This document shows, in pieces, positions 1 to 8,329 of a stretch of 57,394 nucleotides of DNA. The first letter of the stretch is position 1. Every line of letters begins with the position of its first letter. The notes beneath the pieces were generated by a model. It had not been told where the DNA came from. It did not search any database and saw only the letters and a program-made list of their open reading frames with translations. The DNA is from Acidobacteriota bacterium (GTDB lineage: Bacteria > Acidobacteriota > Terriglobia > Bryobacterales > UBA6623), in contig WGMB01000014.1 in assembly GCA_016125275.1 (NCBI GenBank), positions 1-57,394 on the forward strand, given 5' to 3'. The position numbers and the translations under genes are program-made.

Positions 1-135
1 CACCTTGTTCGACGGATCGTGCTTCGACAGCACCTTCGTGATCGCCGCCGTCAACGTCGTCTTCCCATGGTCAATGTGACCAATCGTCCCGACGTTTACG
101 TGCGGCTTCGACCGCTCGAATTTCTCCTTCGCCAT
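1..135 (-). CDS. tuf: Elongation factor Tu, N-terminal fragment (runs off left edge)
   Basis: The first 45 codons of EF-Tu are present; the rest lies outside the window. The translation starts [20 protein letters not shown] and contains the P-loop region [14 protein letters not shown] (about residues 19-32). EF-Tu is the GTPase that delivers aminoacyl-tRNA to the ribosome. A purine-rich GGAGAAGG sequence lies about 10 bases before the ATG. The gene sits directly downstream of four tRNA genes on the same strand, the arrangement of the enterobacterial tRNA-tufB operon, so co-transcription is likely. Confidence 0.97.
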   Translation of the reverse strand, partial: MAKEKFERSKPHVNVGTIGHIDHGKTTLTAAITKVLSKHDPSNKV

Positions 136-187
136 GTCGCTACTGCCTTCTCCGGTCGCGCCCGTTTGTCGCGTGCTCTTGAAAAAA

Positions 188-274
188 TGGTGGACGGGAT
201 AGGATTCGAACCTATGTAGGGCGAAGCCCAACAGATTTACAGTCTGCCGCCTTTAACCACTCGGCCACCCGTCC
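188..274 (-). tRNA. tRNA-Tyr (anticodon GTA)
   Basis: The minus strand folds as a class II tRNA with acceptor stem GGACGGG/CCCGTCC, a long variable arm, T-arm GGTTCGAATCC and an encoded CCA at 188-190. The anticodon loop reads CTGTAAA, giving GTA. A run of six T follows the CCA on the transcribed strand, before tuf; whether it causes any attenuation cannot be told from sequence alone. Confidence 0.97.
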
Positions 275-362
275 AGAAACTCGTATTTCGCCTTCTACCC
301 AAAAGCAGGGCGTGGTCGCCCACGCCCCACCGCAATCTCCTTGTCCGCCTGCGTCGCAGCAC

Positions 363-438
<76 letters not shown>

Positions 439-495
439 GCGAGCATTCCGCCAGAGATCGCCCTCCGGCGGTCTTGCAACACGACTCACAACCTT

Positions 496-570
496 TGGAG
501 CGGGAGACGGGACTCGAACCCGCAACCAACAGCTTGGAAGGCTGTGACTCTACCTTTGAGTTACTCCCGC
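496..570 (-). tRNA. tRNA-Gly (anticodon TCC)
   Basis: Cloverleaf on the minus strand with acceptor GCGGGAG/CTCCCGC, anticodon stem ACAGC/GCTGT with loop CTTCCAA (anticodon TCC), T-arm GGGTTCGAGTCCC and encoded CCA at 496-498. Second tRNA of the array. Confidence 0.97.
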
Positions 571-611
571 GAAACCCACCGCCTGCCGGACGCCATCCGC
601 TCGGCTGGCCG

Positions 612-687
<76 letters not shown>

Positions 688-701
688 GCGCAGACCCAAT
701 C

Positions 702-730
702 AGAATATCGCAGTCCGGGGGCGAGAGCAA
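702..730 (-). promoter_or_regulatory. Sigma-70 type promoter of the tRNA-tuf operon
   Basis: Reading the minus strand there is TTGCTC (725-730), a 17-base spacer and TATTCT (702-707), ending 14 bases before the 5' end of tRNA-Thr(TGT). Spacing and hexamers match a housekeeping promoter and no other gene lies between. Confidence 0.8.
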
Positions 731-774
731 CCTCGTTCCGGCGATGTGCCGCAAAGGCGTCGAATCCCTCCATT

Positions 775-2100
775 CTAGACGGCGTCGGACAGCGACGTAA
801 ACCGGAACGAGGACGTCTTCAGAGCCGGAACCAGCAAGTTTTCGATCCGCCGCTGCTGGGCCAAGCCTTCCGCCAACCCCAGCACGCGCACCATGCTCTC
901 GTTGAAGCGGAAGTTCTTGACCGGGTGGCGAATCTCGCCGTCCTCCACCCAGAACGTACCGTCGCGGGTGAGCCCGGTCATCAGAGCCTGCTGGGAATCG
1001 ACGGTGCGGATGTACCAGAAGCGCGTGACCAGCACCCCGCGCTGGGTCGCCCGGACCAGATCGGCCAGCGAGCGGTCGCTGCCGCCCAGGATCAGGTTGA
1101 CGGCGAAAGGCCCCGGGACGCGCTTGGTCTTGTCGGCCCAGTAGCGCGAAGAGCTGAGCTGCACCAGCTTGCCGTCGCGGATGAAGTCGGCCTTGCGGGC
1201 CGGCAGCCCGCCCGGGCCGAGCGGCGGCGCCGGCGCGTAGGGATGCGCCGGATCCACGCGCAACTGCACCGATTCAGAGAACATCCGCTCGCCCAGCCGC
1301 GTCTTACCCTCCGGGGCGGCGAAGACGCTGCGACCTTCCTCGGCCGAGCGCATGTCCCACGAGATGGTGTCGAGCAGGTCCGCCACCGCCTGCGGCTCGA
1401 GGATCGCGGGGTAGTCGCCCGGCGCCAGCTCCGCCGGGTTGCGGGACGCCACGGCCTTGTTGGTCGCCAGCGTCGTGGCCTCCCGCAAGTCCATGCCCGC
1501 CAATCGGTTGGACGAACTCGCGTGGTAGCCCGAGCCGGTGCCGTCCGGGGTCCGGGCGGTGACCGAGTAGGAGATGTTGGTGGACGGAAAGTAGCCGAAC
1601 AGCTCGGCGGAGTTGGCGATCACCGAGACGCCGGCGCGCTGGTCGAGAAAGCCCGCCGCCGAGACCTTCTTCTCGCGGGCGTAGGCGATGGCGTCCTTGA
1701 TCTTGCGCGCCCTCTCGAGCGGGCCGGCGGCGGCGGTGGCTTCGTCGAAGGCGTCGACCTCGGGGTACTCCTGCGGGCCGGGCAGAGGCATGTACTCGCG
1801 GTCTTCGGGCGAGATCGCCGCCAGCTCCTCGGCGTCGGCCACGAGCTTCTGCAGACCGGCCTTGTCGAGGTTCTCGGCCAAGTCGAAGCCGCCCGAGACC
1901 GTCGCCCGGCGCTTGCCCTTCCAGGCCGTGACGGCAACCTCGGTCTCGGTGGTATCGCCGGCCGTGGTCGCCTCGTTGCGCGCAAAGCGCAAAAACCCGT
2001 GATCAAACTGCCGAATGCGGACCTCGACCTCGGGAACCTCGGCAAACCCCAGGATCGTCTTGCTCAGCTCGCGGGCTCGTTTTTCGCTCAGAACCGCCAT
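775..2100 (-). CDS. pmbA: TldE/PmbA-type subunit of the TldD/TldE metalloprotease
   Basis: 441-residue protein of the TldD/PmbA (U62/M103-like) family. In E. coli TldE pairs with TldD to form a heterodimeric protease that trims modified or unfolded peptides such as microcin B17 and CcdA; TldE itself carries no zinc motif, and none is seen here. The family pattern is clear in the N-terminal beta-rich region (residues 20-75) and in the central region with RLAGMDLREATTLA. No signal peptide is visible. Its ATG overlaps the TGA of the upstream tldD by one base (TGATG), so the two are translationally coupled. Length is normal for the family. Confidence 0.93.
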   Translation of the reverse strand: MAVLSEKRARELSKTILGFAEVPEVEVRIRQFDHGFLRFARNEATTAGDTTETEVAVTAWKGKRRATVSGGFDLAENLDKAGLQKLVADAEELAAISPEDREYMPLPGPQEYPEVDAFDEATAAAGPLERARKIKDAIAYAREKKVSAAGFLDQRAGVSVIANSAELFGYFPSTNISYSVTARTPDGTGSGYHASSSNRLAGMDLREATTLATNKAVASRNPAELAPGDYPAILEPQAVADLLDTISWDMRSAEEGRSVFAAPEGKTRLGERMFSESVQLRVDPAHPYAPAPPLGPGGLPARKADFIRDGKLVQLSSSRYWADKTKRVPGPFAVNLILGGSDRSLADLVRATQRGVLVTRFWYIRTVDSQQALMTGLTRDGTFWVEDGEIRHPVKNFRFNESMVRVLGLAEGLAQQRRIENLLVPALKTSSFRFTSLSDAV

Positions 2101-3641
2101 CAGCTCGACCTCCCGGTGTTGATCACCGAGATCTTCCGGAACCGCGCCGGAGAGCAGCCGTGGCTCACCGCGTTGAGCTGGCCGGGCTGACCCTTGCCGT
2201 CGTAGAACGACCCGCCCAACTCGTACTCTTTCCTACTTGCGATGCCGTCGAGGGCGTTCCAGAAGTCCGGCGTGCGCGCCTGGTAGGCCACGTCACGTAA
2301 TAGGCCGACGACTTTGCCGTCCTTGATCTCTTCGAAGACCTGGCCGCCGAACTGGAAGTTGTAGCGCTGCTGGTCGATCGAGTAGCTGCCGCGACCGCGG
2401 ATGCGGACGCCCTTTTCGACGTCGGCAATCAGGTCCTCGCTCGACAGCTTGCTGTCGCCGGGGTCGAGCGAAACGTTGGGCATGCGCTGGAAGACCACGC
2501 TCGACCAGGAGTCGGCGTGGGCGCAGCCGCGGGCCTTCACGCCCTCGAGCCAGGCCTCCTGCTCGCGGGTCGTCTGGTACTCGACGAAGACGCCGTCCTT
2601 GACCAAGTGCCAGCGCTGGGCCGGCGCGCCGTCGTCGTCGTAGGCCACCGTCGCCAATGCGTGCGGCGTGGTACGGTCGGCGACCATGTTGACCAACTCG
2701 GAGCCGTAGCGGAATTTGCCGAGCTTGTCCGGCGTCAGAAAGCTCGTGCCGGCGTAGTTGGCCTCGAAGCCCAGCGCGCGATCGAGCTCGGTGGGGTGCC
2801 CGCAGCTTTCGTGAATCGTCAGGAACAGGTGGCTGGGGTCGAGCACCAGGTCGTACAGGCCCGGCTCGACCGGCTTGGCCTGGAGTTTCGCGACAGCGTC
2901 GAGGGCCGCCTGCTCGGCTTCGCCCAGAAAATCGTGCTCCTCGATGGCTTCCCAGCCGCGCAGGCTCGGCATCGCCAGCGAATCCCTCGACTGGGCGTCG
3001 CCGGCGGCGCGGTCCACGGCCGTCACCGAAAAGGTTCCCCAGCTTCGCACCAGGTCCTGCTCGATCACCGAGCCTTCGGTGGAGGCGTAGAACTTGTCCT
3101 CGCGCACGAAGGCCAGACGGCTCGACACGAAGCCGGCTCCCTTCACTCCCAGAGCCTTGTCATTGAGCCCCAGCAGCAGCGCGGTCTTCTGGTCCAGCGG
3201 GACCAGGAATGGGTCCTGGCGGTAGCCGGAGCTCCACTTCGCCTCGACGGGCTTGACGGGGCTGAGCTTCACCGGCCGCTGCTGCAAGATGGCGTTGGCC
3301 TTGGCGACGGCCACGGCGCGATCGACGGTCTCCGCCAAGGCCTTCTCAGTGAAGTCGTTGGAGGCGGCGAAGCCCCAGGATCCCTCATGCAGCGCCCGCA
3401 CGCCGTAGCCGAAGCTGGTGTCGCGGCTGACGGAGCTGATGCGGCGCTCGCGGGCCTCGATGGTCTCGTACTGGTAGCGGTTGAGCCGGATGTCCCCGTA
3501 GCTCACGCCGGCCTTCTTGAGGCGGTCGAGGGCCAGTTGGGCCAGCTTGGGGCGGTCGACGGAGGCGGCCGAGAGGTCGTCCCCGCCGAGCAGAGAAGCG
3601 GCGACGCCGGTCGCCAGAAACTCGCGACGTGTGAACGGCAT
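2100..3641 (-). CDS. tldD: TldD zinc metalloprotease with a Tat-like N-terminus
   Basis: 513-residue TldD, the catalytic partner of TldE. The HExxxH-type zinc motif is HESCGH (H277, E278, H282), and the C-terminal HGCSPA segment supplies the conserved cysteine expected as a further ligand (C496). The N-terminus MPFTRREFLATGVAASLLGG looks like a twin-arginine signal, which is unusual because enterobacterial TldD is cytoplasmic and the partner encoded next door has no signal. First gene of a two-gene operon with pmbA. A TAAGCT hexamer lies 5 bases before the start, a weak -10 candidate. Confidence 0.94.
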   Translation of the reverse strand: MPFTRREFLATGVAASLLGGDDLSAASVDRPKLAQLALDRLKKAGVSYGDIRLNRYQYETIEARERRISSVSRDTSFGYGVRALHEGSWGFAASNDFTEKALAETVDRAVAVAKANAILQQRPVKLSPVKPVEAKWSSGYRQDPFLVPLDQKTALLLGLNDKALGVKGAGFVSSRLAFVREDKFYASTEGSVIEQDLVRSWGTFSVTAVDRAAGDAQSRDSLAMPSLRGWEAIEEHDFLGEAEQAALDAVAKLQAKPVEPGLYDLVLDPSHLFLTIHESCGHPTELDRALGFEANYAGTSFLTPDKLGKFRYGSELVNMVADRTTPHALATVAYDDDGAPAQRWHLVKDGVFVEYQTTREQEAWLEGVKARGCAHADSWSSVVFQRMPNVSLDPGDSKLSSEDLIADVEKGVRIRGRGSYSIDQQRYNFQFGGQVFEEIKDGKVVGLLRDVAYQARTPDFWNALDGIASRKEYELGGSFYDGKGQPGQLNAVSHGCSPARFRKISVINTGRSS

Positions 3642-3678
3642 GCTCTAGCTTACCCTTCGCCCGGCGCGGGTCCAAGGC

Positions 3679-4698
3679 TCAAAACCAGTAGCCGCCGGAG
3701 GCGACGGCGAGCGACACCTGGGTCCGGAAGCGCTCGAAACGGCCGCCGGCGGCGAACCGCAGGATGTCGAAACGGTCGGACCGGCCGGGCCGGTTCAGGC
3801 CGCCGTAGAAGGAAAAGCCGGCGCGGTAGCCGGCCCTCTCCAGGGCCTGCTTGGTCTCGTGGGAGAAGCAATCCTGAGCGCCGACGGGATAGGCGAGGGC
3901 GTCCACGGTTTGGCCCAGCCCTTCCTCCAGCGCTTGGCGCGACCGCAATGCTTCGTCCTGCTGCTGCCCGGCGGTGAGCTTCGACAGGATCTGGTGCGAA
4001 GCCGTGTGGGAGCCGATGGCCATGCCGGCCGCGGCCATCTCGCGCGCTTCGTCCCAACTGAGAAAGGCGCGGGCGCCGGCCGGCAGCGGCGGCGGGTCGC
4101 AAGCCTGCTCGAGCTCTCGCAGAAAGCGCTCGAGGTCACGCATCTCCGGGCTGCGCAGAAAGGCCAGCACGGCCCGGATCTCCTGGTTGCGGCGGCCCGG
4201 CGGCAAGACGATCTCGAAATCGCTGGGGTAGCTCAGCCGCAGCCGCTGGACGCGGGCGTTGCGCACCCAGTAGGCGATGCGGTCCCACCAGGCCACGCCG
4301 GGGTCGTCGAGGTAGGAGGTCACCAGAAAGAACGTGCCCTGCACGCCGTGGCTGCGCAACACCGGAAAGGCCGCCTGGTAGTTGTCCAGGTAGCCGTCAT
4401 CAAAGGTGACCAGCACGGCCGGGCCGCGAAACCGACGGCTGCCTTCGATCAGCTCCAGGGCTTCGGCGAGCGTGACGATCGTGAACCGCCGCTTGAGGTA
4501 GGCGATCTGGCGGTCGAAGCCGTCGACGTCGACGGAGAAGACCTCTTCATCGAACGGCGTGGCGGAGGCGTCGCCGATGCGGTGGTAGTTGAGGACGATC
4601 AGGCAGTCCCGCCGCGCGGCCCACTCCAGGACCCGGGTCGCGCCGCCGCTGCAAGCCAGACCAGCCAGCCGGTCGCGCTTGGACAGCGGGCCGTTCAT
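3679..4698 (-). CDS. Polysaccharide deacetylase (NodB / carbohydrate esterase 4 family)
   Basis: 339 residues. The NodB fold motifs are present: TFDDGY (residues 98-103, metal-binding D101 and general base D100) and SHTASH (H231 and H235 as metal ligands), then DALAYPVG. Such enzymes remove N-acetyl groups from peptidoglycan, chitin-like or exported polysaccharides. No convincing signal peptide is seen, so a cytoplasmic or membrane-proximal role in exopolysaccharide synthesis is possible. The ATG is preceded by TATTCT with only seven bases between and no Shine-Dalgarno sequence, suggesting a leaderless mRNA. Confidence 0.92.
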   Translation of the reverse strand: MNGPLSKRDRLAGLACSGGATRVLEWAARRDCLIVLNYHRIGDASATPFDEEVFSVDVDGFDRQIAYLKRRFTIVTLAEALELIEGSRRFRGPAVLVTFDDGYLDNYQAAFPVLRSHGVQGTFFLVTSYLDDPGVAWWDRIAYWVRNARVQRLRLSYPSDFEIVLPPGRRNQEIRAVLAFLRSPEMRDLERFLRELEQACDPPPLPAGARAFLSWDEAREMAAAGMAIGSHTASHQILSKLTAGQQQDEALRSRQALEEGLGQTVDALAYPVGAQDCFSHETKQALERAGYRAGFSFYGGLNRPGRSDRFDILRFAAGGRFERFRTQVSLAVASGGYWF

Positions 4699-4705
4699 GC
4701 TTCAA

Positions 4706-4711
4706 AGAATA
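4706..4711 (-). promoter_or_regulatory. Putative -10 element (TATTCT) of the deacetylase gene
   Basis: TATTCT on the minus strand ends seven bases before the ATG at 4698. No ribosome binding site fits between. It lies just upstream of the stop codon region of the neighbouring cytochrome gene. Confidence 0.5.
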
Positions 4712-4718
4712 GCCCAAG

Positions 4719-7229
4719 CTAAGGGCCCAGCCGTTGCAGGGCGTCGCGGGCTGCTTGGCGCAGCGGCTCGTCAGCGGTGCGCTCCACGGTTTGGAGCTCG
4801 GCGCGGGCCCGCTCCGGCTCCCCTTGCGCGGCCAGGACCATGGCCAGGTTCAGGCGCGCCGGGTGATAGGAGGCGTCGAGGGCGAGCGCCTTCTCGAAGC
4901 AGGCGGCGGCTTCGTCGAGGCGGTTCCGCGAGGCCAGCGCGACGCCGAGGTTGAACTGGGCGTCGGCAAAGTCCGGGGCCAGCTGGACGGCCTTGCGGAA
5001 GGATTTCTCGGCCGCGGCCACGTCGCCGCCCTGGGCCAGCAGGCCGCCCAGGTTCATGTGCGCCGGCGCCAAACCGGGGTCGAAGCGGATCGCCTCGCGC
5101 AGCTCCCGCTGCGCCTCGCCGAGGCGGCCGCCGTCGATCAGCATCAGCGCATAGTTGTAGTGCGCCTCGGCGTAGCCGGGCTCGGCCTCCAGCGCCAGCC
5201 GAAAATGGCGCTCGGCCTCGGCGGCTTGCCCTTCGGCCAGTAGCAGGTTGGCCAAGTTGTTGTGCGCCGTGGAGAAAGCCGGTTCGCGGCGGATCGCCTC
5301 GCGGGCGGCCTCGATCGCGCGGGCGGGCTCGCCCAGGGCTCGCAGGGCGCGGGCCAGGTTGTTCCAGGCTTCGGGCGAGTCCGGGTCGCGTTCGAGGGCC
5401 TGTTCGAGCGCGCCACGCGCCTCCGCCGGACGTTCTTGCGCCAGGAGGCTCTCGCCCAGGTTCGTGAGCGCCTTGGGGTCGCCGGGGAAGGCTTCGAGCG
5501 CCTGGCGCAAGACCTGCTCGGCCTGCTCGGGGCGACCGACGCGTTCGAGCGCCACCGCATAGTTGCGCGCGGCGATCACGTGGCCGGGCTGCCGCTCCAG
5601 GGCCTGCTGGTACCAGGGCAGGGCGTCTTCGTAGCGGCGCAGGCTCCAGTAGGCCTCGGCCAGCTCGAAGTAGTAGCTCCCTTCGGACGGCTGATGCTTC
5701 TCGATCAGCGCTCGCAGCCGCGGCGTCCCGGCTTCGAGGTTGGTCTGCTCGTGGACCTGCGCCACGGCCAGCAGCAGCTCATCGTCGGTCGTCTGTGGCA
5801 GGCCCGGCGGGTAATCCACCGCAACCTCGCCGTGATAGAGGGTCTTCTCGTTTTCGACGAGCTCGGGCAGCGGGGCCAGGAGCTTGGCGGCCGGCGGCGG
5901 GCGGCGCTCGATCTTGTGATCGGTCATCACGACCTCGACCACGTCTTCGGTGCGACGCGGGGGCATGTGGCAGCCGACGCAGTCCGCCCGGGCGTAGTCG
6001 GCGTGGCCGGAGCCGGCCGGCGCGGCTTGATGGCAGTCTCGGCAGACGCCGTTGTAGGCGGCCCTCCCCGCCTCGCCCCGCCGGGCTTGGTGCGGGTCGT
6101 GGCAGGTGGTGCAGGTCATTCCCTCGCTTTCGCGAAAGCACTGCGATTGCAGGAAGCGGTAGCCATGCCCGGCGATCTCGAACTTGTCCGCGCGCACGCC
6201 TTCGGGGTGGTCGAAATGCAGCGCGAAGTCCCCTAGGGGCTCGCGGGGCTCGTAGGAAAACGCGCCGCGGTCGAAGCGCACCAGGGCGTACGGCAGCCGC
6301 CGGCTGGTGGATTCGAAGTGGCATTGCAGACAGACTTCGAGCCGTCTCGCGGGCGTCTCGCGCGCGGGGTTGAAGATGGCTGCGCGGACCGTGGCCTCCG
6401 ACTCGCCCGCGCCGGCCGCCTGCAGGTGCGCCTCTCCGGGCCCGTGGCAGCGCTGGCAGTCGATGCCTTCGGGCAGCGAACCGGGGAACAGGGGGTCTCG
6501 CCCGGCCGCGTCAGCGCCGGGCTCCACGCGCGGGTAGGCGTTATGGCAGAACAGACAGTCGAAGCTGATCTCGCGACGAAAGCCTCGGTGCCGAGGCTGG
6601 TCGAAGCCGGGGTTCATCGCCACGAAGCCGCCTTTCTCGGCGTACCAGCCCAGCGGCAACTCGATCAGCCGGCCGTCGGGATACTGGTGCAGGTAGGTGC
6701 GGGCGTGGTTGCCCGAGCCCATCACGTAGTCGATCCGCTTCTCGACGACGTTCGTCGGGGCGCCGTCCGGTCCCTCCTGCCAGCGCTTCTGAAAGAACCC
6801 TTCCGCACGCCGCTCGATCCGGTAGTAACGCTGCGAGGGCTGGTGAAAATACTCCGCCGGCTCCGCGCCCAGGTGCGCCATGGCTTCGGGCGTGGCGCGG
6901 ACGAAGGCGCGCCCCATGCCGGTCTGCTGGTAAGTCGCGGCGATCTCGGCATGGCAGCCGCTGCAGGCGGCGGGGTCCACGTAGCCGGGGCGGCCGGCGA
7001 TTGGGGGAGGGGCTTGGGCTCGCGAAGGGGCGCCGGACGACGGGGACCGGGAGGACCAGGACCACAGGCTCCAGGCGACCACGGCGAGGGCCGCTCCGGC
7101 CGCAAGCGCAGGGATGAGGCCGAGCTTCCGGCCGCCGGACTTGCCTTCCGCAACGGGAGCCTCACCGAAGGGGCCGAAGGGCGCCTCGCGGGCAGGCTTG
7201 CTGACGGGCTGGCGGCGGCGCTTGGCCAT
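4719..7229 (-). CDS. Membrane-anchored seven-heme cytochrome c with C-terminal TPR array
   Basis: 836 residues. A positively charged N-terminus precedes one membrane segment (about 36-58). Seven CxxCH heme sites follow at about C89, C225, C258, C300, C373, C396 and C417. From about residue 480 to the end the protein consists of tandem tetratricopeptide repeats, each with the A-x-x-x-P spacing. The topology suggests a periplasmic electron-transfer protein tethered to the inner membrane whose TPR domain docks a partner. The heme half resembles cytochrome c554/NrfB-like multiheme domains; the substrate is unknown. It stands alone with no oxidase or reductase neighbour. The TPR half is rich in GC-strong repeats at DNA level. 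Confidence 0.9.
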   Translation of the reverse strand: MAKRRRQPVSKPAREAPFGPFGEAPVAEGKSGGRKLGLIPALAAGAALAVVAWSLWSWSSRSPSSGAPSRAQAPPPIAGRPGYVDPAACSGCHAEIAATYQQTGMGRAFVRATPEAMAHLGAEPAEYFHQPSQRYYRIERRAEGFFQKRWQEGPDGAPTNVVEKRIDYVMGSGNHARTYLHQYPDGRLIELPLGWYAEKGGFVAMNPGFDQPRHRGFRREISFDCLFCHNAYPRVEPGADAAGRDPLFPGSLPEGIDCQRCHGPGEAHLQAAGAGESEATVRAAIFNPARETPARRLEVCLQCHFESTSRRLPYALVRFDRGAFSYEPREPLGDFALHFDHPEGVRADKFEIAGHGYRFLQSQCFRESEGMTCTTCHDPHQARRGEAGRAAYNGVCRDCHQAAPAGSGHADYARADCVGCHMPPRRTEDVVEVVMTDHKIERRPPPAAKLLAPLPELVENEKTLYHGEVAVDYPPGLPQTTDDELLLAVAQVHEQTNLEAGTPRLRALIEKHQPSEGSYYFELAEAYWSLRRYEDALPWYQQALERQPGHVIAARNYAVALERVGRPEQAEQVLRQALEAFPGDPKALTNLGESLLAQERPAEARGALEQALERDPDSPEAWNNLARALRALGEPARAIEAAREAIRREPAFSTAHNNLANLLLAEGQAAEAERHFRLALEAEPGYAEAHYNYALMLIDGGRLGEAQRELREAIRFDPGLAPAHMNLGGLLAQGGDVAAAEKSFRKAVQLAPDFADAQFNLGVALASRNRLDEAAACFEKALALDASYHPARLNLAMVLAAQGEPERARAELQTVERTADEPLRQAARDALQRLGP

Positions 7230-7364
7230 GGGCGCCGCTCATGATGCCACACCGCACCACGGAGCCGCCCGCGACGGCCGATATGAAGCTCAGAGCCCGG
7301 GCCGCAGGACGCTCCGCGGGCGTGTGCTACTTTGGAATTTCGGCGGGCGCAAAACGAGAAAGTC

Positions 7365-8279
7365 ATGGAGTCCTCCCCGCTCTACGCCGCCTTCGGACAC
7401 CACAAATGCGCCACGATGTGGGCGCACTCCATCTTCATCCGCGCCGCCTTGGACCTGGGTCTGCGATACGACGAGGTCTTTCTGCCGCGGGAGTTCGACG
7501 GACAATTGGGGCAGTTTGTCGAGCAGCGCCGGACGGAAATGCTGCTGCTCGGCAACGCGCATTTCGACCACGTGCGGCAGCTCGACCTCAGCCGCGTGCG
7601 GGGCTTCCACTATGTGCGGGACCCGCGCGACATCGTGGTGTCGGCGTACTTCTCGCACCGCAACTCGCACACCACTGACGCTTGGCCGGAGCTGATTCCG
7701 TACCGCGAGAAGCTCCAGAAAGTCTCCAAGGAAGAGGGCCTGTTCCTGGAGCTGGAGTTCCGCGCCGAGCAGTTCGAGGAGATGCGCAGTTGGAAGGACT
7801 TGCCGGAAGGCGTGCGCATCCGGCACGCCCGCATGGAGGAGCTCACCGCCGACCCCTACCGCCGCATTCTGGATGAGTTCGAGGCGATGGGACTGATCGA
7901 CGCCGACTACTACACGCCGGGCAAGCGCATCGCCTTCGTGGCCTCCAAGAGCGTGCGACGCGTGGAGCACCTGCTCGGCGTGAGGCTTGGGTTCCGGGCC
8001 AAGCGGCTGCCGGCCGAGCGGCTGCTCGGCATCTTGTGGGAGAACGAGTTCAAGCGCATCAGCGGCGGCCGCAAGCGCGGCCAGGAGAACGCCGCCAGCC
8101 ACTTCCGCAAAGGGGTCCAGGGCGACTGGATCAACCACCTCAACGCCGAGCACCTGCGCTTCTTCAAGGAGCGCTACAACGACGTGCTGCTGCAGTACGG
8201 CTACGAGACCGAGCCGGACTGGGAGCGGAACTACCTGGAGCGGATCGAGCAGCGGCAAGAGTCTTCGGTTCGCGGTTAA
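7365..8279 (+). CDS. PAPS-dependent sulfotransferase family protein
   Basis: 304 residues from the ATG at 7365; an in-frame TTG at 7332 is less likely because it would add residues before the first family motif. The 5'-phosphosulfate loop is FGHHKCATMW (K14), the 3'-phosphate site is YVRDPRDIVVSAYFSH (R85, S93), and near the C-terminus FRKGVQGDW matches the RKGxxGDWK signature of cytosolic sulfotransferases. The enzyme should transfer sulfate from PAPS to an alcohol or amine; the acceptor cannot be told. No PAPS synthesis genes are nearby. A sulfatase occurs 45 kb further on. Confidence 0.85.
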   Translation: MESSPLYAAFGHHKCATMWAHSIFIRAALDLGLRYDEVFLPREFDGQLGQFVEQRRTEMLLLGNAHFDHVRQLDLSRVRGFHYVRDPRDIVVSAYFSHRNSHTTDAWPELIPYREKLQKVSKEEGLFLELEFRAEQFEEMRSWKDLPEGVRIRHARMEELTADPYRRILDEFEAMGLIDADYYTPGKRIAFVASKSVRRVEHLLGVRLGFRAKRLPAERLLGILWENEFKRISGGRKRGQENAASHFRKGVQGDWINHLNAEHLRFFKERYNDVLLQYGYETEPDWERNYLERIEQRQESSVRG

Positions 8280-8298
8280 CGCCGGCCCGCGAGCAGTG

Positions 8299-8304
8299 TA
8301 CGAT
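8299..8304 (+). promoter_or_regulatory. Putative -10 element (TACGAT) of the acetamidase gene
   Basis: TACGAT lies 25 bases upstream of the ATG at 8330. The implied leader of about 18 bases contains the AGGAG ribosome binding site at 8318-8322. Confidence 0.4.
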
Positions 8305-8329
8305 GGGCGACATCCCCAGGAGCGTCGCT

